Below, in pieces: positions 8,177 through 18,600 of a stretch of DNA of 64,000 nucleotides. This DNA comes from Pseudoalteromonas lipolytica (GTDB lineage: Bacteria; Pseudomonadota; Gammaproteobacteria; Enterobacterales; Alteromonadaceae). The stretch covers positions 1 to 64,000 of the forward strand of contig NZ_LJTC01000009.1 in NCBI RefSeq assembly GCF_001306915.1, in the 5' to 3' direction. A model generated the notes under the pieces. That model was given only the letters and a program-made list of their open reading frames with translations. It was not told the origin of the DNA and made no database searches. Each line of letters opens with the position of its first letter. The first letter of the stretch is position 1. Made by a program: the position numbers and the translations under genes.

Positions 8177-10510
8177 ATGTATAAATCAATGTTAAGTGCC
8201 GCTCTATTGAACGTGCCTTTTACTACCTTGGCCACCAGCCAACCTGTCACCCTCCCTTTTATTGCGGAGCAAGCAACAATCGACGGCCAGCTCAATGAGC
8301 CAAGTTGGCAACGTGCCAAAAAAATTACCATAGACAACGTTACTTGGCCTTACGAAAACAGTAAAAGCCCAGTTACCACCCACGCTTATGTTTATGAGGA
8401 TGGCGAAACACTTTTTATTGGCTTTGAAGCGAATGATCCAAACCCAGAACTTATTCGTGCTTTTTACCGTGACCGTGACGCAGCCTGGGATGATGACCTA
8501 GTCGGGCTAAAAATTGATTCATACAATAATTCTCAATTAGCTTATCAATTTTTTATTAACCCACTTGGCGTACAACAAGATTCAATAGAAAACGAACTGA
8601 CTAAACATGAAAGCTCATCATGGGACGGTATTTGGGATAGCGTCGGTGTTATTCATGAGAAAGGCTACACAGTTGAAGTTGCCATTCCATTACGCGTATT
8701 GAATTTTGACGACAGCGTAGCAAGTAAGACTATGGCGATGGAGTTTTTACGCTTTTTACCGCGCAGTGAGCGGTTACGTATCTCAAATATGCAAATTGAC
8801 CATGGTAACAACTGTTGGATTTGCCAAATGCCAACTTACCAAGGCTTTGAACAAGCAAAGCAAGGCAATAACGTGGCGATTATTCCATCTGTGGTGCTTG
8901 GCAAAAATGAGACACGTGATATTGATGGCGCACAAGTGGCTGATTGGGAAACAGAAAACAATACTGAAGCCAGCCTCGATGTTAAATGGGGGATCACCCC
9001 AGATATCACCTTAAATGCGACGATTAATCCTGATTTTTCTCAGGTCGAAGCGGATGTCGCACAATTGAGCGTGAACAATAATTTCAGTTTATTCTTCCCA
9101 GAAAAGCGTGCCTTCTTTTTAGATAACGCTGACTACTTTGCCTCAACACTTAACCTTATTCATACCCGTAATATTGCCCAGCCAGATTACGGCACGAAAA
9201 TCACCGGCAGCAAAAATGGCCATACATTTGCCGGCTTCATTGCCAATGATACACAAACCAATGTGTTGATCCCGGGCAATTTAGGCTCATCTCTTGTTGC
9301 CCTTGACGAGAAAAGCGAAAACGGTGCCCTGCGTTATCGATACGATTTTGAATCAGGATTATCACTTGGCTCAACGGCAACACACAGACAAAGTGATGAT
9401 TATAAAAACACGGTTTACAGTATTGATAGTAAATACAAACCAACAGTCAACGATGTTTTTTTAGTGCAAGTATTAAAGTCACAAACGCAATACAGCCAAG
9501 ACTTCATAGATGAGTTATGTGATGGAGATAACTGCTCACAGCCAGAGCAAGTAAGCTGTGAATTAAATAGTGACTGCGACTATAACGAAGGCGTACTTCG
9601 TGTTTTAAGTAGAGAACAGCAATCAGGTACTGGCTACTACCTAAAGTATCAACACGACGAGAAGTACTGGCGCGCATTTGCCGATTATAATTACCGCGAT
9701 GCTGATTTGAGAGCTGACTTAGGCTTTATCTCACAAGTTGATTTTAAAAAGTTTACGACTGGTGGCGAATACCGCTGGTATGGCGATAAAGGCAATTGGT
9801 GGAATCGCGCTAACCTATATGCTGATTGGGATATTACTCACAACGAAAATAATGAACTTCTCGAAAAAGAAGCACAAACCAGCTTTTCAGTCAGCGGCCC
9901 GTTACAAAGCTTTTTTGAGGTCTCTGTTGAGCATCGTAATCGCACTGGCCTTCGCCACGACAAATCACGTTTAGATATCGACGGCAACACCGACTTGTTT
10001 AGCGAAAATGGCGTTGGCTTGTACAGTGACTTTAAACCCACCGCTGGGGTATTTGCTTCTTTATATATGTACACAGGTAATGCCGTTGATTTAGCTAATA
10101 ACCGCGTTGGTGATAAGTTCCATATACGCCCTGTGCTGAATATGAACCTTGGTAAGCATTTTGAAGTGCGTTTACGTCATACTTATGAGCAACTTGAAGC
10201 CGATGGCAGTGAAGTATTTACCGCCAATTTAAGTGATGTGCGTTTAACTTACCAATTCAACGTGAATAGCTTTTTACGCCTTGCAGTCATTTATACCGAT
10301 TTAGAACGCAATCAGGCTAATTACATAGATGATGTTGATAGCCAATATAAAAAGTTAGCCACTCAGCTACTGTATTCTTACAAGCTGAATCCGCAAACTG
10401 TATTCTTTGCTGGTTACTCTGATAATGGCTATCAAGATGATGAGCTGTCATCAATGACTAAAGAGCAGCGCACGTTATTTGCTAAATTTAGCTACGCTTG
10501 GTTGCTTTAA
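8177..10510 (+). CDS. DUF5916 outer-membrane protein with CBM9-like N-terminal domain
   Basis: A secreted protein of about 777 residues. After a signal peptide (about 1-23) comes a carbohydrate-binding-family-9-like beta-sandwich at roughly 25-215 (IDGQLNEPSWQRA, ANDPNPELIRAFYRDRDAAWDDD). The rest is rich in alternating aromatic and polar strands and ends in an aromatic/leucine strand (FAKFSYAWLL), as in the DUF5916 beta-barrel family. The segment FPEKRAFFLDNADYF is a typical DUF5916 landmark. The start is uncertain: in-frame codons at 8096, 8144, 8177 and 8189 are possible and none has a strong ribosome site. I chose 8177 for signal-peptide shape. Function is unknown. It is a single-gene unit. 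Confidence 0.8.
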   Translation: MYKSMLSAALLNVPFTTLATSQPVTLPFIAEQATIDGQLNEPSWQRAKKITIDNVTWPYENSKSPVTTHAYVYEDGETLFIGFEANDPNPELIRAFYRDRDAAWDDDLVGLKIDSYNNSQLAYQFFINPLGVQQDSIENELTKHESSSWDGIWDSVGVIHEKGYTVEVAIPLRVLNFDDSVASKTMAMEFLRFLPRSERLRISNMQIDHGNNCWICQMPTYQGFEQAKQGNNVAIIPSVVLGKNETRDIDGAQVADWETENNTEASLDVKWGITPDITLNATINPDFSQVEADVAQLSVNNNFSLFFPEKRAFFLDNADYFASTLNLIHTRNIAQPDYGTKITGSKNGHTFAGFIANDTQTNVLIPGNLGSSLVALDEKSENGALRYRYDFESGLSLGSTATHRQSDDYKNTVYSIDSKYKPTVNDVFLVQVLKSQTQYSQDFIDELCDGDNCSQPEQVSCELNSDCDYNEGVLRVLSREQQSGTGYYLKYQHDEKYWRAFADYNYRDADLRADLGFISQVDFKKFTTGGEYRWYGDKGNWWNRANLYADWDITHNENNELLEKEAQTSFSVSGPLQSFFEVSVEHRNRTGLRHDKSRLDIDGNTDLFSENGVGLYSDFKPTAGVFASLYMYTGNAVDLANNRVGDKFHIRPVLNMNLGKHFEVRLRHTYEQLEADGSEVFTANLSDVRLTYQFNVNSFLRLAVIYTDLERNQANYIDDVDSQYKKLATQLLYSYKLNPQTVFFAGYSDNGYQDDELSSMTKEQRTLFAKFSYAWLL

Positions 10511-10520
10511 GACCTTATCA

Positions 10521-10538
10521 GCGCACCTTTTGGTGCGC
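10521..10538 (+). terminator. Hairpin after the DUF5916 gene
   Basis: GCGCACC (10521-10527) pairs with GGTGCGC (10532-10538) across TTTT and is followed by a pyrimidine-rich tract (CCTCCCCTT). The stem is strong but the U-tract weak, so termination is likely but not certain. Confidence 0.5.
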
Positions 10539-10750
10539 CCTCCCCTTACTTTGTTTGCTTGTTCCTAAACTATATTAATTCCAACTGAAACTCGCACCTT
10601 GAGATGGTTTGGGTATCTAAGCCTATTCGCTATATGTTATAGCCAAACTTTACTTTCGTTTTTTATTCACCACAGTAAAGTGTGACTATTACAGATCAAT
10701 AGCCTAAGCTCATTGATCACGATTGAATAAATTGCTTCCAAGGGAACAGT

Positions 10751-11719
10751 ATGTCTAACATTTTTGAAGATAATTCATTAACGATTGGTAATACACCAAT
10801 TGTAAAGCTTAACCGCGTAACATCAGGTAATGTTTTTGCTAAAGTAGAATCACGTAACCCAAGCTTCAGTGTTAAATGCCGTATTGGTGCTTCAATGATC
10901 TGGGAAGCAGAAAAGTCAGGTGTCTTAACTAAAGACAAAGAGTTAATCGAGCCGACTTCAGGCAACACAGGTATTGCACTAGCATTTGTAGCGGCTTCTC
11001 GTGGCTACAAACTAACTCTAACTATGCCTAACACAATGAGCCTTGAGCGTCGTAAATTATTAAAAGCGTTAGGTGCTAACCTAGTTTTAACTGATGGCGC
11101 TAAAGGCATGAATGGCGCAATTCAAAAAGCAAAAGAAATTCAAGCAAGTGAGCCTGAAAAGTACATTCTTTTACAACAGTTCGAAAACCCAGCTAACCCA
11201 AAAATTCACTTTGAAACAACAGGTCCTGAAATCTTTGAAGCAATGGACGGAAAAATCGACATTTTCGTAGCAGGTGTTGGTACTGGTGGTACTATTACAG
11301 GTGTTAGCCGTTACCTCAAACTAGAGAAAGGCTTAAATGTACAATCGGTTGCTGTTGAACCAACTAACTCGCCAGTTATTAGCCAAACTTTAGCTGGTGA
11401 AGAAATTAAACCTGGCCCTCATAAAATCCAAGGTATCGGTGCAGGCTTTATCCCTGGCAACCTTGATTTAGAAGTTGTAGATGCTGCAGAGCAAGTATCA
11501 AATGAAGATGCCATTGCCATGGCTCATGAACTGATGAAAAACGAAGGCATTTTAGTGGGTATTTCTTCAGGTGCCGCAGTAGTTGCTGCAAAGCGCCTTG
11601 CTGAAAAACCTGAAAACGCAGACAAAAACATTGTGGTAATTTTACCAAGTGCAACTGAGCGTTACTTATCAAGCCCATTATTTGCTGAAGAGTTCAGCGA
11701 TAAAGAGCTTGTTCAGTAA
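10751..11719 (+). CDS. cysK: Cysteine synthase A
   Basis: A PLP-dependent O-acetylserine sulfhydrylase that makes cysteine from O-acetylserine and sulfide in the cytoplasm. The 322-residue protein carries the PLP lysine K42 in [15 protein letters not shown], the substrate-binding loop [10 protein letters not shown], the phosphate-cupping [11 protein letters not shown] and a late [11 protein letters not shown]. The SVKCRIG context and length fit CysK rather than CysM. A start with AAGG upstream at 10740-10743 supports the ATG. It is a single gene closed by a strong terminator at 11743-11770. Confidence 0.96.
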   Translation: MSNIFEDNSLTIGNTPIVKLNRVTSGNVFAKVESRNPSFSVKCRIGASMIWEAEKSGVLTKDKELIEPTSGNTGIALAFVAASRGYKLTLTMPNTMSLERRKLLKALGANLVLTDGAKGMNGAIQKAKEIQASEPEKYILLQQFENPANPKIHFETTGPEIFEAMDGKIDIFVAGVGTGGTITGVSRYLKLEKGLNVQSVAVEPTNSPVISQTLAGEEIKPGPHKIQGIGAGFIPGNLDLEVVDAAEQVSNEDAIAMAHELMKNEGILVGISSGAAVVAAKRLAEKPENADKNIVVILPSATERYLSSPLFAEEFSDKELVQ

Positions 11720-11742
11720 TCACCAAGAATCTCTTAGTTTTT

Positions 11743-11774
11743 AAAAAGGATGCAAACATGCATCCTTTTTTATT
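11743..11774 (+). terminator. Rho-independent terminator of cysK
   Basis: AAAAAGGATGCA (11743-11754) pairs perfectly with TGCATCCTTTTT (11759-11770) across the loop AACA, giving a hairpin with built-in A and T tracts that works in both directions. Confidence 0.9.
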
Positions 11775-11873
11775 ATCCAAAATAAATAAAACTATTAATT
11801 TTACCGAGTTAACTTTACATCATGCTCATTTAGTCACACACTTTATTTTAAGTTCACTCGAAAAACTACAACA

Positions 11874-12314
11874 ATGAAAAATATACTTTTAATTTTTATC
11901 CTTTTAAGTAGCAGCATTCTTTTTGGTTGCGGCTCTGAAGATGCACCAAAAGGTGAAAAAAACACCCCTGGTAACGTAGCGACCCTCTATTTTGATGCTT
12001 TGTATAACCAAAACGATTTAAATAAAGCGATGGAATACGCCACGCCGAAAATGGCGCGAATTATGAAATCTTATGGTACCGCTGGGCAGTTCGCTCGCAA
12101 CTTAGTCAATATGCAATACGATGAAGTGGTGATTGAAGTCGATATGACTAACATGAGCTTGCGCGAACAGTATGGCGATAAAGCCAACATCAATTTGATT
12201 TTTACGGGTTATTTTAATGGTAAGAAAATTGATGATATGCGCAGTGTGAAAATGATGCGTAAAAAAGGCAATTGGTACATAGAAAAAATAAATGCCGATC
12301 CGTTTGCGCGATAA
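11874..12314 (+). CDS. Small lipoprotein, DUF4878-like
   Basis: A 146-residue protein with a lipoprotein signal peptide (MKNILLIFILLSSSILFGC) and lipobox LFGC, so Cys19 is the expected lipidated residue. The next residue is Gly, compatible with sorting to the outer membrane. The remainder (TPGNVATLYFDALYNQNDLNKAMEY, late WYIEKI) has the pattern of NTF2-like DUF4878 domains, which are small cone-shaped folds of unknown role. The family link is by pattern only. It is a single gene with a terminator at 12331-12354. Confidence 0.8.
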   Translation: MKNILLIFILLSSSILFGCGSEDAPKGEKNTPGNVATLYFDALYNQNDLNKAMEYATPKMARIMKSYGTAGQFARNLVNMQYDEVVIEVDMTNMSLREQYGDKANINLIFTGYFNGKKIDDMRSVKMMRKKGNWYIEKINADPFAR

Positions 12315-12330
12315 TTGATTACTAAAACTA

Positions 12331-12354
12331 AAAAGGGCCTGATGGCCCTTTTTT
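12331..12354 (+). terminator. Rho-independent terminator after the lipoprotein gene
   Basis: AAAAGGGCC (12331-12339) pairs with GGCCCTTTT (12344-12352) across TGAT and a T run follows. Confidence 0.88.
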
Positions 12355-12387
12355 GTTTTAGAGTATTACTGCGAACTGATATTCGTA

Positions 12388-12687
12388 TTACTCTTCGTCA
12401 AACTCTTGATGTTGACGCTGTGCAGGACGCGCTAAGATTTCAACATAAAACGATGTAAGCTCTTTTGCTTCAATATCGCTAATACATTTATTAATCTCTG
12501 CCACGTGAACGACATTGGCCTCATCCGCTGATTCACCAAACTTACAGTCAAACGCCCAATAGTCGGCACCTGCTGGGAGTGTTTTATTACGCTCACGTTT
12601 CAAGTATTTTTTTACTTCGTGCTTGGCTGCATCAACCATACGAGGGTATTTAATTTTCTCGTGGTTTAGCGTGAATGTTTTCTTCAT
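12388..12687 (-). CDS. DUF6172 family protein
   Basis: A 99-residue soluble, basic protein. The N-terminal MKKTFTLNHEKIKYPRMVDAAKHEVKKYLKRERNKTLP and the following GADYWAFDCKFG match the conserved core I recall for DUF6172, a short family common in marine gammaproteobacteria. I start at the ATG at 12687; the codon 12 positions upstream at 12723 adds residues with no family resemblance. The function is unknown. Its acidic C-terminus ends in DEE. It is transcribed toward the lipoprotein gene. Confidence 0.78.
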   Translation of the reverse strand: MKKTFTLNHEKIKYPRMVDAAKHEVKKYLKRERNKTLPAGADYWAFDCKFGESADEANVVHVAEINKCISDIEAKELTSFYVEILARPAQRQHQEFDEE

Positions 12688-12822
12688 TATAGTCCTAGTA
12701 ACTTGGTTCAATGACAATGGCATTAAGCCATAGACTGCTATTATAACAAGCGCATCTTAATTTAGCTGTACTTTTTATTAAGTTTATTCATAGTCTATGA
12801 CAATTCGATTAAGCCTCGAATG

Positions 12823-13338
12823 CTAAGCTGTCGCCAAATGCAGAGGTTGATGTATCGCCTCATTAGTAAGACTATCATAAAATGCGGCAGCGTCGATTTG
12901 TGGGCGCTCAACGGGTTTGTTTTTTTCATAAAAGCGTTTTCTAACTGCTGGCTCACAGTTATCAATCACTTCTAGCGGCACATGTTGCTTATCATCACGA
13001 ACATTCAAAGGCTCTGGATTTAAGCAATGACGTAATTTTATATCTGATAAACCACCTTGCAATAGTCTAAATGCATTTTCTTGCCCAATTAGCATATCAA
13101 ACTGTTCGGGAGCTAATGGTTGTGTAGGACCAGCACCTAATTCAGTACGCAGAGCAGACTCAGATACTTCAGGATTGCTTAATTCAGTTTTTGGTAGGTG
13201 GAACTGGCTAAAATCGAGCGCATCATGAGAAAGCATTGCGAGTAATAAAGCAAACTCTCCAGAGCGGTGCTCGTGAACACTTTTATTAAGACGATTATCG
13301 AGTTGACTCTCTGTGAGCAACAAACCATCAATTTGCAT
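12823..13338 (-). CDS. Conserved hypothetical protein (VC2046/SO_2500-like)
   Basis: A 171-residue soluble protein with no signal peptide or membrane segment. Length and features such as the early EFALLLAMLSHDA and the late RKRFYEKNKPVE resemble the VC2046/SO_2500 family of uncharacterised proteins from Vibrio and Shewanella; this is recalled by pattern and not tested. It is monocistronic, divergent from the tRNA-Tyr pair, and no function is assigned. Confidence 0.7.
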   Translation of the reverse strand: MQIDGLLLTESQLDNRLNKSVHEHRSGEFALLLAMLSHDALDFSQFHLPKTELSNPEVSESALRTELGAGPTQPLAPEQFDMLIGQENAFRLLQGGLSDIKLRHCLNPEPLNVRDDKQHVPLEVIDNCEPAVRKRFYEKNKPVERPQIDAAAFYDSLTNEAIHQPLHLATA

Positions 13339-13407
13339 AGTCTTTAGCCAAATAGTTTCTTGATTAACCAGTTATCGGCATTTATGCATTTTTCTTTAGT
13401 TTTTTTC

Positions 13408-13435
13408 TTTACTTAAATAATCAGTTTGCTATTAT
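13408..13435 (+). promoter_or_regulatory. Promoter of the tRNA-Tyr pair
   Basis: TTTACT (13408-13413) lies 16 bp before TATTAT (13430-13435), followed by the GC-rich CAGCGCCG just before the first tRNA-Tyr at 13451. Confidence 0.6.
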
Positions 13436-13450
13436 CAGCGCCGTTGCATT

Positions 13451-13535
13451 GGAGGGGTTCCCGAGCGGCCAAAGGGATCAGACTGTAAATCTGACGGCTC
13501 AGCCTTCGCTGGTTCGAATCCAGCTCCCTCCACCA
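13451..13535 (+). tRNA. tRNA-Tyr (GTA), copy 1
   Basis: 85 bases with encoded CCA, GGAGGGG acceptor stem, anticodon GTA in CTGTAAA, a long variable arm as expected for tRNA-Tyr, and T-arm GGTTCGAATCC. Confidence 0.96.
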
Positions 13536-13584
13536 CTTTTCTTCTCAGTGAAGTGGGGCCAAATGCAATAGTAAAAATTTGTGT

Positions 13585-13669
13585 GGAGGGGTTCCCGAGC
13601 GGCCAAAGGGATCAGACTGTAAATCTGACGGCTCAGCCTTCGCTGGTTCGAATCCAGCTCCCTCCACCA
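13585..13669 (+). tRNA. tRNA-Tyr (GTA), copy 2
   Basis: An identical 85-base copy of the preceding tRNA-Tyr, 49 bases downstream and probably on the same transcript. Tandem tRNA-Tyr genes also occur in E. coli (tyrT/tyrV). Confidence 0.96.
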
Positions 13670-13706
13670 CTCTTACTCTTTCTAGCTTTACTCTCGCTAA
13701 CTTAAT

Positions 13707-14390
13707 CTACCAACTCAAACTGCTCCCATTCGCTTTTAACCATTGCTCTGCTTTTTTATAGTCTGGATAAAACTGGCTCACACGTTGCCAAAACTTAGCG
13801 CTATGATTCATATGTAAAAGATGCGCAAGCTCATGGACAACTACATAATCAATCACCCAGGTTGGCGCACTTGCTAAATGTAAATTAAAAGTCAGCTCAC
13901 GGCGTTTGTTACAACTGCCCCAGCGACGTTTATAATGTTGAATTTTAAGCTTTGTAGGCAACGTCTCAGACATTTGCAAGCAGTAATCATGCACTCGCAT
14001 TTCGATATAGCTCTCAAGCTTTTCATGCATAAACTGCTCAAGCAAAGCGAGGTAGTTAGCCTCTTGATGTTTGACACGTGATGATATTAGTAAGGTAAGC
14101 TGAGGCCGCGCATCTTGTTGCCAAGTGTTTTTCGGGCCTTTGCCGAATACTATTGGGACGTTTTGCCCAAACAACTTAATAGTGGCGTTTACTAATGGCA
14201 ATTGGCGACGCTCAGCTTGCATAGATTGCTTTGCTATTTGTTCAGCGACCCAATCTTGCTTAGTGTTTAGCCAGGCATCTATTTCAGTTTGTGGAACATA
14301 AAAAGGCGCATACACAGTGAGTTTCTGCTCAGCAACTTTAATTGCCACGGTTGTTCTGCGTTTACTGCGCTTTAGGGTGTAATCCAACAA
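13707..14390 (-). CDS. YgjP-like zinc metallopeptidase-domain protein
   Basis: A 227-residue cytoplasmic protein of the YgjP/DUF45 (M48-like) family. It has the zinc motif HELAHLLHMNHSAKFW (HExxH plus a downstream His) at about 185-200 and the family landmark YKRRWGSCNKRRELTFNLHL just before it. The N-terminal half has the short-strand pattern of the family (RTTVAIKVAEQKLTVYAP). Biochemical function is poorly established; some members are listed as UTP pyrophosphatase. It converges on the tRNA-Tyr pair with only 37 bases between. Confidence 0.85.
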   Translation of the reverse strand: MLDYTLKRSKRRTTVAIKVAEQKLTVYAPFYVPQTEIDAWLNTKQDWVAEQIAKQSMQAERRQLPLVNATIKLFGQNVPIVFGKGPKNTWQQDARPQLTLLISSRVKHQEANYLALLEQFMHEKLESYIEMRVHDYCLQMSETLPTKLKIQHYKRRWGSCNKRRELTFNLHLASAPTWVIDYVVVHELAHLLHMNHSAKFWQRVSQFYPDYKKAEQWLKANGSSLSW

Positions 14391-14491
14391 AAGTAAGCCA
14401 ATTCAATTAATAAAAAAATGAGAGATTCCATTTTACCCTGCTAAATAGCTGCTAATCTATAAAGATGACTCACAAATAAGTTTTCATCCTT

Positions 14492-15472
14492 ATGCCTGAC
14501 AAACCATGTTGTAGTTATACCTCACCAACAGGTAACAAGTGCCAAGAAACAGATATGGGCTCTGGATTTTGCTTTTGGCATGATAGTAAATTTGATAAAT
14601 CAGGGCTAGATCTAACCCAAAAATTAGAACGCTATGCCAAAAAAGGAGGCTTACTAGAAGGGTTACAATTAAAGCGAGCAAATCTTTCTGGGCTTAACTT
14701 AATCAAACAGGATGATGAAGAGGGCTATAACCTTTCTTACTGCAACTTCTATCGAGCAAATTTAACGGGCGCTCATTTATTTAATAATAAGATTGCTAAT
14801 GCCTCACTAATGAAAGCTAACCTTCACAGTGCTAGTTTGCATTACTGTGACTTAAGAAATACCAACTTGTTAGGTATCAAACTCAACGACAGCAGAATTG
14901 ATAATATCGAGCTAGGCGACCAATTACTGCAAGAAACGGCGGCCATTAAAGCCCGCAAGAATAAGCACAACTCAGAAGCACGAGACTTATTCGAACAATC
15001 TGAAGAAATATACCGTAATTTAAGAAAAGCTTCTGAAAATCAAGGACTATTTGAGCTTGCTGGTAACTTTACTTATAAAGAATTGCGCATGCGTCATGCG
15101 CAATACCCTAAAGGTTCAAGTAAACAAATAACTTCAAGCTTTATCGATATGTTATGCGGCTATGGCGAAAAGCCTGAGAATGTCATTCGTTTTAGTTTGT
15201 CGCTTATTATTTGTTGTGCACTCTGTTATTTTTTATTTGGGGTGAATTATCAAGATACGCTAATAAGATTAGATTTTTCTAACTCTATTGAAGACAATTT
15301 ATTTGCATTTCTAAATAGCATTTATTTTAGTGTTGTTACCTTTACGACTCTAGGTTACGGTGACATAACACCTATTGGTTTCTCTCGATTTATTGCAGCA
15401 GTTGAAGCATTTTGTGGGAGCTTTTCACTCGCTTTATTCGTTGTCGTATTCGTCAAACGCATGACGCGTTAA
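14492..15472 (+). CDS. Zinc-finger/pentapeptide-repeat/K+-channel fusion protein
   Basis: A 326-residue protein of three parts. Residues 6-30 hold a Cys/His cluster (C6, C7, C17, C27, H30 in FCFWHD) like the short G-x-x-C...C-x-x-H zinc motifs seen on other proteins. Residues about 56-130 are pentapeptide repeats of the A(N/D)Lxx type (RANLSGLNL, RANLTGAHL, KANLHSASL, LRNTNLLGI). After a helical linker, two membrane helices (about 230-248 and 300-322) flank a pore region with selectivity sequence TLGYGD near 286-291, as in two-helix ion channels. It is probably an inner-membrane potassium channel with a cytoplasmic sensor domain. It diverges from the metallopeptidase gene. Confidence 0.85.
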   Translation: MPDKPCCSYTSPTGNKCQETDMGSGFCFWHDSKFDKSGLDLTQKLERYAKKGGLLEGLQLKRANLSGLNLIKQDDEEGYNLSYCNFYRANLTGAHLFNNKIANASLMKANLHSASLHYCDLRNTNLLGIKLNDSRIDNIELGDQLLQETAAIKARKNKHNSEARDLFEQSEEIYRNLRKASENQGLFELAGNFTYKELRMRHAQYPKGSSKQITSSFIDMLCGYGEKPENVIRFSLSLIICCALCYFLFGVNYQDTLIRLDFSNSIEDNLFAFLNSIYFSVVTFTTLGYGDITPIGFSRFIAAVEAFCGSFSLALFVVVFVKRMTR

Positions 15473-15612
15473 CAGTATCTAGTGATAAAAAGTGATGGAT
15501 AAAAAATATGAATTTAAAACTAAGCATTTATAGCTAATATAAAATAATTAAATTCATTAATTTCACATCTTTTACTCTTAATAAATTTTAAATTGTATTA
15601 GACTGAAAGCAC

Positions 15613-18600
15613 ATGCAGCCTTTAACTTATTCTATGCTAGCAGAATTTTTTCTTACTGATCAAAGTTCAGATTTATTAATAAACGGTACCTACGACCCGA
15701 CTCTAGTCCTTTTGTCGATTACCACGGCCGTCTTTGCCGCTTATTTTTCTTTACACCTTATTGATCTTGCAAATAAAACTAACTTTAATTCTTACCGTCA
15801 ACTCGCCAATGGTACTGGCGCACTGGTTTTATCTGGTGGTATTTGGAGTATGCACTTCATTGGCATGCTGGCATTTTCACTATGCACAACAATTAACTAC
15901 GATCCGACTTTAACATTCTTTTCGTTTGTACCGGCATTTTTCGCGTGTTTAACAGCATTTTCTTTTCTTCGGCGCAAGGGTAATACCCAGATCCCAAAAA
16001 CGTTAAAGCTTCTAGTCAGTTCTGTATTATTAGGTGCAGGTATTGGCACCATGCATTATACAGGCATGGCTGCGATGCAAATGAGTCCATTGTTACGTTA
16101 TGACCCTTGGTGGTTCGCTGCATCTATTGTTGTCGCTGTTGGCCTGTCATTCATAGGCTTATACACTCGCTTTCATTTGAGTGACCATTTTAAGCGTTTA
16201 TCTAACTTTCAAAGTAGAATAATTTGCAGCATTATTCTCGGTTTTGCCGTTGCCGGTATGCATTACATGGGAATGGCTGCGACTCGCTTTGTTGCGACTT
16301 CGCCCCTCTTATCCGATAACGTTGATACATCACATATTGAACTTATTGCTATTTGCGTCGCGTTTGCCACCGTTTTATTAACTGCACTCGTAGGCATTAT
16401 CAATGGAATGGTTCGCTATCGTATGCTGTTGGTGGAGAAATCTGCCGAAGAATCTCGTTTAGATGCTATTTTAAGTACAGCTATTGATGGCATTGTGACT
16501 ATTAACATTAAAGGAAAAATTTTAAGCTTTAATAAATCTGCAGAAGCTATTTTTGGCTGGCAGCAACAGGAAGTTCTCGGACAAAACGTTAAAATTTTAA
16601 TGAATGACGAAATTGCTGCACATCATGATGATTACTTATTAAATAGTGGCAATCATGAGCTTAAAAAAGTAATTGGCATCAACAGAGATGTTTGCGCAAA
16701 ACATAAAGATGGCCATTTATTTCCTATTCGTCTTGGCCTTGGAGAAGTGAAACAACCAGGTGAAGAGACTCTATTTGTAGGGTTTATTACTGATTTAACT
16801 CAGCAACGCGCCCTGCAACAGAGTCTAGAAGAAAAAGAACTACAATATCGTACCTTGATGAATAATACACCCGGTGCTGTATTTCGTTGTTTACTTGATA
16901 AAAACTGGACGATGCTGTTTATTAGCCCACGAGTCTTTGAATTAACCGGTTACACAGCACAGGAGTTCACATCAAACGAAGTAGCATTTGCAGATATCAT
17001 AAATTCCAAGGATGAGCAGCACATAGCAGATGCCCTAGACGACGCCATCTCAAATTCTAACCAATACGCTGTTGAATATAGAATTAAACACCGTAACGGC
17101 CAAACAGTTTGGGTACTAGATCAAGGCACAGTTAACCATAATCCAGATTCCAACGACAAATGGATAGATGGCGTGCTAGTCGACATAACCTCACGTCATG
17201 AGTATGAAGAGTCGTTAAAGACAGCCAAGCAAGAAGCTGAAGCCGCTGCACAAGCCAAACAAGCATTTATGGCGAATATGAGTCATGAAATCCGCACACC
17301 AATGAACGCTATAATTGGCTTTAGTGATATTTTGATGGATAGCCCGCTTAGCAAAGAACAACAAAAGCATATAATTACTGTGAATAGTTCGGCCAGGTCA
17401 TTATTGCATTTATTAAATGATGTACTCGACTCCGCAAAGCTAGAAAAAGGTAAATTAGATATCACGCTTGAACACTTTAATTTGCAGGCTCTACTAGATA
17501 ATATCGTTTCAACCTTTTGGCTTGAAGCGAAACGAAAAAACTTACTTCTCGATTTAAAAATAGCCGAAAATGTTGCGCCAATATACATTGGAGATGATTC
17601 GCGTATTCGCCAAGTATTAAACAACCTAATTGGTAATGCGATTAAATTTACTGAAACAGGCTCTGTGACAATTAGTATCAGTAAAACGCAAAACAATCAG
17701 TTGTTTTTTGAAGTGCAAGATACAGGCATTGGTATCGCAAAACATAGACTAAAAGCAATTTTCCAGCCATTTGAGCAAGCTGATGGAACTATGACTCGCC
17801 GTTTTGGTGGCACAGGGTTAGGAACAACGATTAGTAAGCAACTGGTAGAGTTAATGGGTGGCAGCATTAGTGCTGTTAGCACTGAGAACAAAGGAAGTTG
17901 TTTCTTTTTCTCTTTACCTCTAAAAGAAGGTGATATTAATAAAGTTGATAAATTAAGTAATAATATCTTAAACCTGCCGCCTCTGAGAGTTCTAGTTGTT
18001 GACGATATAGAACAAAACCTCGAGTTACTGAATATTTTACTTTCTCAAGCTGGTCATGTTGTTACAAAAGCGAAGAATGGCTTAGAGGCTATCAGCGCCT
18101 TCGAAAAAAATAGCTTTGATGTAATTTTAATGGATATACACATGCCAGAGTGCGACGGGATTACAGCGTGTAAAGTGATTCGAGAAAAAGAGCAGCAACA
18201 ACAACTCAAAAATACCCCTATCATTGCCCTAACTGCCAGTGTTTTACAGCAAGACAAATTAACCGCAAAACAAGCCGGTATGAATGGCTTCGCTAATAAG
18301 CCCGTTGATATTCAGCAAGTTAACCATGAAATAGCAAAGGTTTTAGGGTTAGAAGTTAATACGATATCTCAACAACAGCCAGATAAATCTAAGCAGCATA
18401 TCAACTATGCAAAAGGCCTGAAAATGTGGGGAAGTAGCGAAAAACTAAACTCAGAAATAGCAGCGTTTTTATCTGATCATTATGCCAATATGATTCGTTT
18501 AAAAGAGCTTAATACTGATAGTTCTGAGGTGAAAACAATTTTGCACACTTTAAAAGGCGTTGCCGGGAATTTAGCGCTAGGAAAACTGCTACATTTACTT

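Noticed and set aside
13579..13761. ORF starting in the second tRNA-Tyr.
   Set aside because: Its first part is tRNA sequence and the rest is antisense to the metallopeptidase gene.
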